Assembly (NCBI GenBank): GCA_900317155.1
Contig: ONFO01000024.1
Coordinates: 1-51,915, forward strand
Direction of reading: 5' to 3'
Source of the DNA: an uncultured Bacteroidales bacterium
Lineage (GTDB): Bacteria > Bacteroidota > Bacteroidia > Bacteroidales > F082
DNA length: 51,915 bases
Part shown: positions 17,248-24,149 of the stretch, piece by piece
Layout of the letters: the number at the start of each line of letters is the position of its first letter
Numbering within the stretch: position 1 is the stretch's first letter
The notes under the pieces: model-generated
Databases searched by the model: none
What the model saw: only the letters and a program-made list of their open reading frames with translations
Told to the model about the DNA's origin: nothing
Position numbers and translations under genes: made by a program

Positions 17248-17279
17248 GCAAATTTACGAATAGAGCCAACACTTTCAAA
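17248..17279 (-). promoter_or_regulatory. Bacteroidota promoter for PEGA gene
   Basis: Minus-strand TTTG (17276-17279), 19-bp spacer and TAAATTTGC (17248-17256), ~23 bases upstream of the ATG at 17225. It has the same -7 sequence as the promoter at 12058. Confidence 0.75.
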
Positions 17280-17317
17280 TTTTTATTCAGAAAAAAGAAA
17301 TCCGTTCTATTTTTCAT

Positions 17318-17326
17318 TATCTTTGC
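17318..17326 (+). promoter_or_regulatory. -7 promoter box for the phosphate-uptake operon
   Basis: TATCTTTGC fits TAnnTTTGC and lies 25 bases before the DUF47 start at 17352. No clear TTTG is seen at -33. It is divergent from the promoter at 17248. Confidence 0.55.
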
Positions 17327-17351
17327 CCCAAAATTCAAACCCATTTCGAAA

Positions 17352-18002
17352 ATGGCACTGAACAACCTTTTCACCAGAGGAAGCAACCGCGAAAAGCACT
17401 TCTTCCCCACCTATGCCAAGCAGGCAGAAACGGCGCAGATTGCCGCCAAATACCTCAAGGAGCTGGTCAAAAGCGACGACCCTGAGGAACGCAAGCTACT
17501 CACCCGCATGATCAAGAAACAAGAGACCACCGGCGACGAGCTGCTGCGCGAGTTCTACATCGAACTCAACGAGGCCTTTGTCACGCCTTTCGACCGCGAA
17601 GACATGAACTCCTTGGCTATGGATCTCGACAAGTTCCTCGACTTTATCAACCACTCGGCCAAGACTATCCTGATGTACAACCCCAAGAAAATCGACAAGC
17701 AGATCAAGGAAATCGTGGACAATATCCACGAAGATGCCACCATCATCATGGAGGTCTTTAACCTGCTCGACGACCTCGGAAAGAACCACCAAAAAATCAG
17801 TGAGTTGTGCCAAAAGGTCACCCTTATCGAGCATGCTGTCGACGATATCTATGGCGACTACATTTCCTACCTCTTCAACAACGAGAAGGACGAGATTGAG
17901 CTGCTGAAATCCAAGGAGATCGCCCAGGTGGTGGAAGACACCACCGACCGCGCCAAGGAGGTGACCGGTACCGTTAAAAGCCTTTTAATAAAAGAATCGT
18001 GA
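17352..18002 (+). CDS. DUF47 (PhoU-like) phosphate transport regulator 1
   Basis: 216 residues, the usual DUF47 length. It is all-helical and PhoU-like, with the family motif 'FVTPFDREDMNSLAMDLDKF' where acidic residues bind metal, and a second matching acidic helix 'TLIEHAVDDIYGDYIS'. DUF47 proteins are cytoplasmic partners of PiT phosphate permeases. Its TGA overlaps the ATG of the PiT gene by one base (TGATG), suggesting translational coupling. A -7 promoter box lies just upstream, so it heads the operon. Confidence 0.9.
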   Translation: MALNNLFTRGSNREKHFFPTYAKQAETAQIAAKYLKELVKSDDPEERKLLTRMIKKQETTGDELLREFYIELNEAFVTPFDREDMNSLAMDLDKFLDFINHSAKTILMYNPKKIDKQIKEIVDNIHEDATIIMEVFNLLDDLGKNHQKISELCQKVTLIEHAVDDIYGDYISYLFNNEKDEIELLKSKEIAQVVEDTTDRAKEVTGTVKSLLIKES

Positions 18003-19069
18003 TGAACCTCTTGACCATAGCCATCATCCTCTCCATCGTCCTTGCCTTCATCTTCACCTTCCTGAACGGCATGAACGACGCGGCCAACTCCATCTCGACC
18101 ATCATCGCCACTAAGGTGATGACGCCCGTGCAAGCCATCTTGTGGGCATCGTTTTGGGAGTTCATGGCCTTTATTTTCATCAGATTGATCCTCAACCAGC
18201 AGTTTGCCGTGGGTAACACCATGGCCAACTTCGCCGACCAAAGTGTCATCGACCCTTACCTAATCCTTTCGGCTCTTGTCGGCGCTGCCATCTGGGTGGC
18301 CATCTGCACCAAGAGTGGTATGCCCATCTCCACCTCGCACGCCCTCATCGGCGGCATCATAGGCGCTGCATGGTTCGTCAATGGCAGCAATGTGCTGCAC
18401 ATGACACCCATCATCATCACCCTGGCTTTCATCGTCCTTTCCCCACTCATCGGTTTGTTCCTGGGTTTCTTCCTCGAATGCTTCTTTCTGAGGATCTTCA
18501 AGAACAGCCAACGCAAGAGGGTCGACAAAATCTTCAAGGTGTTGCAGCACTTCTCCACAGCAGCTTTCTGCATCGGTCACGGCTCAAATGATGCGCCCAA
18601 GACCATGGGTATCATTGCCGTGCTGATGGCCAGCGTATTCACCACAAAGGGCGTCAGCCCCGCCATGCAAGACTTCATCAGCAACTTCTACGACAGCAGC
18701 CAAAGCTTCCATATTCCTGACACACTGGCCGTTATTTGTTACATCATCATGTCGTTAGGCATCCTGATTGGTGGCAAGAATGTCATCAAGACCATGGGCG
18801 GTGGTTTGGCCAAGATAACACCTGTGCGTGGCTTCTCTGCCGAGTTTGCCGGTGCCACCACCCTCATCGCTACCTCATTCCTCGGCATCCCCGTCAGCAC
18901 AACGCACACCATCACTGGTGGCGTCATCGGCGTAGGTCTCACCGACGGCATGAAATCAGTGAAATGGGTCACGGCTAAGCGTATCATCCTGTCGTGGATC
19001 CTCACCATCCCCGTGCCGCTCATCATCGGCGGCATTTTGAATCTGTTGTTTCACCTCTTAGTCAAGTAA
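18002..19069 (+). CDS. PiT-family inorganic phosphate transporter
   Basis: 355 residues from the ATG at 18002 (a GTG one codon earlier is less likely). The protein is strongly hydrophobic with about ten membrane segments. Both PiT signatures are present: 'LNGMNDAANSISTIIATKV' near the N-terminus and 'GHGSNDAPKTMGIIAVLM' in the second half, the inverted-repeat halves of the Na+/H+-phosphate symporter family. A late 'GIPVSTTHTITGGVIGVGL' matches the conserved C-terminal half-repeat. It is flanked by two DUF47 genes. It imports phosphate across the inner membrane. Confidence 0.93.
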   Translation: MNLLTIAIILSIVLAFIFTFLNGMNDAANSISTIIATKVMTPVQAILWASFWEFMAFIFIRLILNQQFAVGNTMANFADQSVIDPYLILSALVGAAIWVAICTKSGMPISTSHALIGGIIGAAWFVNGSNVLHMTPIIITLAFIVLSPLIGLFLGFFLECFFLRIFKNSQRKRVDKIFKVLQHFSTAAFCIGHGSNDAPKTMGIIAVLMASVFTTKGVSPAMQDFISNFYDSSQSFHIPDTLAVICYIIMSLGILIGGKNVIKTMGGGLAKITPVRGFSAEFAGATTLIATSFLGIPVSTTHTITGGVIGVGLTDGMKSVKWVTAKRIILSWILTIPVPLIIGGILNLLFHLLVK

Positions 19070-19073
19070 TGCC

Positions 19074-19721
19074 ATGAGTCTCAGCAGTTTTTTCCAGTTT
19101 TTCGTCCCTAAGGAAAAGAAGTTCTATCCGCTCTACCAGCAGCAGGCAGCATACATTGACAAGGCTGCCACGCTTTTGAGGCAGATGCTCTTGGAGACCA
19201 ATCTTGACCAGCTCGAAGCTTTGAGAAAAGACATCAAGGTCTGTGAGACGGAAGGCGACAAGGTGCTGCGCGACTTCTACAGTCAGCTCTTCGCCACCGT
19301 GCTCACCCCCTTCGACCGCGATGACGTGCATGAACTCGCCGAGATGATGGACACCTTCCTCGACCGCATCGACGATTCGGCCAACATCGTCCTTACCCGT
19401 CGTTTCCTAGCTGTGGATGCAGACCTCACTACCATGGCTGAGAACATCATGTTTGCCGCAGAGAACCTCAGTCTCATCATCCGTGACCTGCCCCAACTCT
19501 ACGACAATCGCAAAGAGATTGCCCGTCTTTGCCATGAAATCAAGACCTTGGAGCACGACAATGACGAACTCTATGGAAACTGCATCAGCAAGCTATTCCA
19601 AAAAGACTACACCCTCACCGAGATCATCAAACGCAAGGACCTGGTGCAGGTGCTTGAAAACACGACCAATTCAGTGAAGTATATATCGGATAAAGTTAGG
19701 AGTATTATTAGTAAATTATAG
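19074..19721 (+). CDS. DUF47 (PhoU-like) phosphate transport regulator 2
   Basis: 215 residues and helical, with the DUF47 motif 'VLTPFDRDDVHELAEMMDTF' and the second acidic helix 'TLEHDNDELYGNCIS'. It starts 4 bases after the PiT stop. It is clearly homologous to the first DUF47 but divergent, so the permease is bracketed by two non-identical regulators. They may form a heteromer or act in different phosphate states; this is inference. A long inverted repeat lies ~40 bases downstream. Confidence 0.9.
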   Translation: MSLSSFFQFFVPKEKKFYPLYQQQAAYIDKAATLLRQMLLETNLDQLEALRKDIKVCETEGDKVLRDFYSQLFATVLTPFDRDDVHELAEMMDTFLDRIDDSANIVLTRRFLAVDADLTTMAENIMFAAENLSLIIRDLPQLYDNRKEIARLCHEIKTLEHDNDELYGNCISKLFQKDYTLTEIIKRKDLVQVLENTTNSVKYISDKVRSIISKL

Positions 19722-19760
19722 GTTATGGGTGTGGAGTTAGAAGTATGGAATAAAGAGCTG

Positions 19761-19835
19761 TAAGCCATAAGCTATAAGCTAATAAAGCTTGGAGCAATTG
19801 ATAAGGCGGGCTTACAGCTTATAGCTTACGGCTTA
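19761..19835. repeat. Heptamer-built inverted repeat (20-bp stem)
   Basis: The left arm 19761-19780 (TAAGCCA TAAGCTA TAAGCT) pairs with 19816-19835 (AGCTTATAGCTTACGGCTTA) with one mismatch, around a 35-base loop. Both arms are themselves 7-bp repeats. It sits between the DUF47 operon and pncB and could end the upstream transcript, but it has no clear U-tract. Confidence 0.7.
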
Positions 19836-19883
19836 GACCCAACAATTAAACGAATAAACAATCAACATTCAACAATAAACACC

Positions 19884-21077
19884 ATGCGACAAATCATCAC
19901 CAGCCTGTTAGACAACGACCTCTACACCTTCAGTGTGTGCTACGCCTACCTGCAGAAGTTTCCCCGCGCCATGGGACAATATACCTTCGTCGACCGCAAC
20001 AACACGGTCTATCCCAAAGGCTTTGCCGAGAAGTTGCGCGAACAATTCGACCTTTACGGTAACATCAAAATCACTGACGAGGAAGTGCGTTTCATGAAAC
20101 GGAAATGCTACTATTTCCCGCTGTGGTTCTTCACCTTCCTGAAAGGCTTCCACATGCGGCCCTCCGAAGTCGAGGTGAACCAAGACGAGGAAGGGCACCT
20201 GCACATCACCGTCACGGGCCTGTTGTGGCGCACCGTGTTTTGGGAGATGCCCATCTTGGCCACTGTCTCCGAAATGATGCACGAACTGAAAGGCGAGTTT
20301 GAACACTACGATGCCGAGAAGGAATACCAAAAGTCCTACGCTAAGGGTATCCGCCTCATCGGCAATGGCGTGAAGTTCAGCGACTTCGGCACACGTCGCC
20401 GTTTCTCGTTTGAGCATCAGGATTTGGTCATTCGTAGCTTCATCGAGGCACAGAAACAGTTTACCAAAACCTGTTTCGTGGGTACCTCTAATGTGCTGCT
20501 AGCCATGAAGTACGACCTCACCCCCATTGGCACCATGAGCCACCAATTCATCGAGACCTGCTCACTCTACGGCTACAACGAAGCCAACTATCTCGCCATG
20601 GACTACTGGCAAGAGGTGTATGCCGGCAGCTTAGGTGTATTTCTCTACGACACCTACACCCGCAAGGCCTTCTTCCAAAACTTCACTACCCTGCACGCCA
20701 AACTATTTGACGGACTGCGCGTCGACAGCGGCGACAACTACGAGGCTTTGGAGGAAATCATCAACAAATACAAGGAACTCGGCATCGACCCGGCACAGAA
20801 GTCCATCATCTTCAGCAACGGCCTGAATGTGGACGAGGCCATCGCCATCCATGAGGCTGTCAACGGTAGGATGCTTGATTCGTTCGGCATTGGCACCCAC
20901 CTCACCTGCGACGTCGACAACGTGAAAGCCATGAATATCGTGGTGAAACTCACGGCGGCCAAGATTACCGAGAAGCGTACATGGAAGAAGGTGGTCAAGC
21001 TCAGCGACGACCTCGGCAAGTACACCGGCGACCCTGAAGAGATTGAGATTTGCAAGAAAACGCTGGAAATTGAGTAG
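19884..21077 (+). CDS. pncB: Nicotinate phosphoribosyltransferase
   Basis: 397 residues, normal for PncB. It converts nicotinate and PRPP, with ATP, to nicotinate mononucleotide in NAD salvage. It starts 'ITSLLDNDLYTFSVCYAYLQ', and has 'VGTSNVLLAMKYDLTPIGTM' followed by SHQF, the region of the phosphorylated His; 'GLRVDSGD' and 'IIFSNGLNVDEA' are the conserved PRT-barrel segments. It stands alone between the DUF47 hairpin and the AT-rich nuclease gene, with a 162-base gap upstream and no obvious promoter box. Confidence 0.95.
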   Translation: MRQIITSLLDNDLYTFSVCYAYLQKFPRAMGQYTFVDRNNTVYPKGFAEKLREQFDLYGNIKITDEEVRFMKRKCYYFPLWFFTFLKGFHMRPSEVEVNQDEEGHLHITVTGLLWRTVFWEMPILATVSEMMHELKGEFEHYDAEKEYQKSYAKGIRLIGNGVKFSDFGTRRRFSFEHQDLVIRSFIEAQKQFTKTCFVGTSNVLLAMKYDLTPIGTMSHQFIETCSLYGYNEANYLAMDYWQEVYAGSLGVFLYDTYTRKAFFQNFTTLHAKLFDGLRVDSGDNYEALEEIINKYKELGIDPAQKSIIFSNGLNVDEAIAIHEAVNGRMLDSFGIGTHLTCDVDNVKAMNIVVKLTAAKITEKRTWKKVVKLSDDLGKYTGDPEEIEICKKTLEIE

Positions 21078-21112
21078 AAATTACGAGTTCATAATTTCGT
21101 ATTTTAGCCAAT

Positions 21113-22360
21113 ATGAATTTGAAAATAAAACATTTGGAGTTTTTTCTCGAAGAGCTAAACATCATCAGAAAAAAGTACGAGGAATTAGATCTTCAAAAAG
21201 AACAATTTAATGTTTTTACGATATTACGAGATGAGAGCGACGAGGTAAAACTACACTCACGATTCATCTCTTCCTTGCTATCTTTTCAAAAGAAAACCCA
21301 ATATTTAGATACTTTTCTCAAAGAAATCGACAGCCAATTCGAATATGGAAATAACACTTTGGAGATTTATCCTTCATATTATTATAAAAACGAATATAAG
21401 GATATTGACATTCTATTAATTGACAGATTAACACAACATGCAATCATCATAGAAAACAAAATCTATGCTCGAGACAGTAATCATGAGGATGAAGGACAAT
21501 TAGAAAAGTATTATCGCATTATTGTTGATGAAGAAAAGATTAATGAAAAAAATGTCGAAATCTATTATATGACTCTTGATGGTCATGACCCCTCGGAACA
21601 AAGTATCTTTACGAGCAAAAAATACCCACAATTAAAAGAGAAGGTTTGTTGCATTTCCTATTCCAACGAAATAAAAAACTGGTTGACAATCTGTGCGAAG
21701 GAAGCTTATAACGAGCCTTTTCAACGCGAAACAATTCTACAATATTTAAAACTTATCAAGACCATGACGAATGATGTAGATATTGAAGAAAGGATTGAAA
21801 TCAAGCGATTAATTGGTGAATCTCAAAACAATCTAAAAAGTGCTAAATTACTAATAGATAATTTAAAACATTTACATTGGCATACTATTTCAGATTTTTG
21901 GGACAATCTTGCGGATTCATTAAAAGCAAAAGGTTTTGAAATTCTTTCTCAACCCCAAGCAGAAGATTTCGACACCATTGTTCATGGAGGAGAAAGGAAG
22001 AGAAAACAGGTCGGTCTGCATATTGATTTCAAGACCAACCTCACATTTAATGCACATATTGAAGAAAACTATTACGATCAACTTGGTTATGGGGTAAATT
22101 TCGCCAAACAAATCCCAAAGAAAACAACAAAAGTTTTTTCAGAGTTATGTGAAAAGTTCGAAAAGTATTCGAGCGATGATAAATGGGCTATTGTTGTCTA
22201 TCCATTATCTGAACAAGAAGAAATATTAAACTCATGGGAAATTGAAAATGATGCTACTTTTCAGATGATAAATCCCGAGTTTCAACACCAAACTATCAAT
22301 AAGATAGTTAGAGGAATTGAGCAGTTTTTAATTGATTATGAAAGCATAAACAATCGATAA
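21113..22360 (+). CDS. PD-(D/E)XK nuclease family protein (PDDEXK_4-like)
   Basis: 415 residues. Residues ~45-60 carry 'LHSRFISSLLSF', as in PDDEXK_4 proteins. The catalytic core is 'YKDIDILLIDR' (Asp97/Asp99) and 'IIIENKIYARD' (Glu114-x-Lys116), followed by 'EGQLEKYY' (Gln129). The rest is helical with no second catalytic set. The gene is markedly AT-rich compared with pncB and the genes beyond 26 kb, which suggests transfer. It stands alone 35 bases after pncB. Such nucleases are often accessory or defence genes; the target is unknown. It lies next to the topB remnant and the inverted-repeat module. Confidence 0.8.
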   Translation: MNLKIKHLEFFLEELNIIRKKYEELDLQKEQFNVFTILRDESDEVKLHSRFISSLLSFQKKTQYLDTFLKEIDSQFEYGNNTLEIYPSYYYKNEYKDIDILLIDRLTQHAIIIENKIYARDSNHEDEGQLEKYYRIIVDEEKINEKNVEIYYMTLDGHDPSEQSIFTSKKYPQLKEKVCCISYSNEIKNWLTICAKEAYNEPFQRETILQYLKLIKTMTNDVDIEERIEIKRLIGESQNNLKSAKLLIDNLKHLHWHTISDFWDNLADSLKAKGFEILSQPQAEDFDTIVHGGERKRKQVGLHIDFKTNLTFNAHIEENYYDQLGYGVNFAKQIPKKTTKVFSELCEKFEKYSSDDKWAIVVYPLSEQEEILNSWEIENDATFQMINPEFQHQTINKIVRGIEQFLIDYESINNR

Positions 22361-22398
22361 GAACAAAGGCAGTATTACCGTCGGCAAATATTCCCCAT

Positions 22399-22455
22399 TC
22401 AAAACGCCTTTCTCCACCCACAGCCATTCCGCCACTCCGAACAGCCGAAAGCCGC
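22399..22455 (-). pseudogene. Remnant of a second topB 3' end
   Basis: Minus-strand codons read AAFGCSEWRNGCGWRKAF then TGA. The intact topB at 24150 ends TAYGCSEWRNGCGWRKAF. Sixteen of 18 residues agree, but the DNA differs at several synonymous positions (TGC/TGT, TCC/TCG, CGA/CGG, GGT/GGC, CGG/AGA, and stop TAG/TGA). Directly upstream in frame is TAA, so only this fragment survives. The pattern indicates descent from a divergent but once functional topB. Confidence 0.75.
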
Positions 22456-22465
22456 TTATCTCAAC

Positions 22466-22490
22466 AATTAGCTTCTCCAAAAAGCTAATT
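22466..22490. terminator. 9-bp perfect hairpin
   Basis: AATTAGCTT (22466-22474), a 7-base loop and AAGCTAATT (22482-22490). It lies between the topB remnant and the inverted-repeat module. A short T-rich stretch follows on the plus strand; it may end transcription from the nuclease gene. Confidence 0.45.
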
Positions 22491-22510
22491 TTGAAAAGAA
22501 AACTCTATAG

Positions 22511-22555
22511 AAAATCAGCCAAAATCAAACATTTTTATCGATTTTGGCTGATTTT
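22511..22555. repeat. Left hairpin of the ATPase module
   Basis: 16-bp perfect stem (22511-22526 with 22540-22555) and a 13-base loop. A run of T follows on the plus strand. Confidence 0.85.
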
Positions 22556-22579
22556 TTATATCATATAAATATATTTATT

Positions 22580-22588
22580 TATCTTTGC
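22580..22588 (+). promoter_or_regulatory. -7 promoter box of the ATPase gene
   Basis: TATCTTTGC fits the Bacteroidota -7 consensus and lies 20 bases before the ATG at 22609. It supports that start over the TTG at 22585, which overlaps the box. It lies within the module. Confidence 0.6.
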
Positions 22589-22608
22589 AGCAATTAATTA
22601 GCATAATA

Positions 22609-24063
22609 ATGAACCCATCTTCAGTTATTGGAAGAGAAGAAGAACTCGCTACTATTTCGAGGCTTTATTCATCAGAGCGTTCTGAGTTTCTTGCCATTTA
22701 CGGGCGTCGTCGTGTCGGCAAGTCATTTCTCATCGAAGAAGCCCTTGGAAATAAAATCACCTTTATGGCTGTTGGATTCTTCCAAAAGATTGATAAAGAC
22801 AGCCCTGAGAAGGTTGAGTCGTACAGGCAGAAACAATTGGCACATTTTTATAACAGCCTTAAGGAATACGGTCTATCGGAAGGAAACCCGAGTCCGACAA
22901 GTTGGATGGAAGCCTTAATGCTTTTGAAGAAGCTATTGCAGAGCAAACGCTCCCGTCGCAAAGTCGTCTTCATCGATGAACTGCCTTGGCTCGCTGGCCC
23001 TCAGTCATCAGAACTATTAGAAGAACTTGGACACTTTTGGAATTCTTGGGCCAGAAAACGCAAAGACATCTTTCTCATCGTATGCGGCTCTGCCACCAGT
23101 TGGATGGTCGACAACGTCATGCGCGATTATGGGGGACTCTACGGAAGAATCACCGAACGCATCTTCCTCAAGCCCTTCACCCTCAAGGAGTGTGAAAAAT
23201 ATTGGATCAAACGAGGTTTTCATCTATCAAGATACGAAATCGCCCTTACCTATATGGTTATCGGTGGCGTGCCTTTCTACATGGACAGCATCCGACCCGA
23301 CAGGACGATGGCTGATAACATCAACGCCATCTATTTCGACAAGGATAAAGCTCGACAGGAATTCAAGGATGTTTACACAGGACTCTATTCAAGTTCCGAA
23401 ATATACATCGAAGTCATCCGTCAATTGGGCAAACGCTTTTACGGGATGACACGAGATGAACTACTCAAAGCCGTCGACAAGAAAGGAGGCGGCACCTTCT
23501 CCGACATTCTCGAAAATCTTATAGACTCTGGCATCATCAGGAGCTATACTCTATTTGGCGGCCCCAGGAAGCAGACTGTTTATCAGTTGGTCGATTTCTT
23601 CACCCTATTCTACTTGCGCTTTGTCGAAAACTCCGACTTTACCTCTTGGCGCTCTTTGCAAAGAAGCAGACCCTTCTACACATGGGCTGGCAACACCTTC
23701 GAGCTTTTAGTTTTGGAGCACATGCCCAAACTCGCCGACGCGCTCCGCATAAAAGAATATGCAACGCCATTCAGCTGGAAAGGAAAAACACCCGAGGGCG
23801 AGGGAGTCCAAGTGGACCTGATAATCCCGGCCACCGCCGAGCGGGCCGACTATATCTGCGAGATGAAATTCTCGGAGGGCAAATACACCTTGTCAAACGA
23901 CGATGTCGAGGAATTTACAAAGCAAATATCCGCCCTAAAAAATGCCAAAATCCACAAGCCCAGCCACTCCATCTATGTCACACTTGTCACAACTATTGGA
24001 GCAACAGATTCAAAACATAGATTACATGTAAATGAAATAGTTACACTTGAATCATTCTTTTAG
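22609..24063 (+). CDS. AAA ATPase with DUF234-type C-terminus
   Basis: 484 residues. Walker A is 'YGRRRVGKSFLIEEA' (residues ~31-45) and Walker B is 'VVFIDELPWLAG' (~119-130). The central region holds a winged-helix-like segment ('LGKRFYGMTRDELLKAVDKK'). The C-terminal ~90 residues include 'GVQVDLIIPA' and 'YICEMKFSEGK', a PD-(D/E)XK-like core as in the DUF234 domain. This ATPase/DUF234 family is multi-copy in many Bacteroidota and archaea, with unsettled function. It is flanked by perfect inverted repeats, and its stop codon is the first triplet of the 48-bp repeat copy on the right. Confidence 0.88.
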   Translation: MNPSSVIGREEELATISRLYSSERSEFLAIYGRRRVGKSFLIEEALGNKITFMAVGFFQKIDKDSPEKVESYRQKQLAHFYNSLKEYGLSEGNPSPTSWMEALMLLKKLLQSKRSRRKVVFIDELPWLAGPQSSELLEELGHFWNSWARKRKDIFLIVCGSATSWMVDNVMRDYGGLYGRITERIFLKPFTLKECEKYWIKRGFHLSRYEIALTYMVIGGVPFYMDSIRPDRTMADNINAIYFDKDKARQEFKDVYTGLYSSSEIYIEVIRQLGKRFYGMTRDELLKAVDKKGGGTFSDILENLIDSGIIRSYTLFGGPRKQTVYQLVDFFTLFYLRFVENSDFTSWRSLQRSRPFYTWAGNTFELLVLEHMPKLADALRIKEYATPFSWKGKTPEGEGVQVDLIIPATAERADYICEMKFSEGKYTLSNDDVEEFTKQISALKNAKIHKPSHSIYVTLVTTIGATDSKHRLHVNEIVTLESFF

Positions 24064-24108
24064 AAAATCAGCCAAAATCAAACATTTTTATCGATTTTGG
24101 CTGATTTT
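24064..24108. repeat. Right hairpin of the ATPase module
   Basis: Identical in sequence to the left hairpin (16-bp stem, 13-base loop) and starting right after the ATPase stop codon. It could terminate both the ATPase (plus) and topB (minus) transcripts. Confidence 0.85.
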
Positions 24109-24149
24109 CTATAGATTGATGATTGAAGAAAATATACCAACGAATGCGT

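Larger units (their letters stand above)
22505..24114. mobile_element. 1.6-kb module bounded by perfect 22-bp inverted repeats
   Basis: The outer ends are exact inverted repeats of 22 bases: the left arm 22505-22526 starts CTATAGAAAATCAGCC and the right arm 24093-24114 is its reverse complement. Each end is also a hairpin, because a 16-bp complementary copy lies inside it (22540-22555 and 24064-24079). A 48-bp segment is identical at 22508-22555 and 24061-24108. The only gene inside is the AAA ATPase. CTATAG is itself palindromic and may be part of the target. No transposase is present; a non-autonomous mobile cassette is one reading. Confidence 0.6.
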
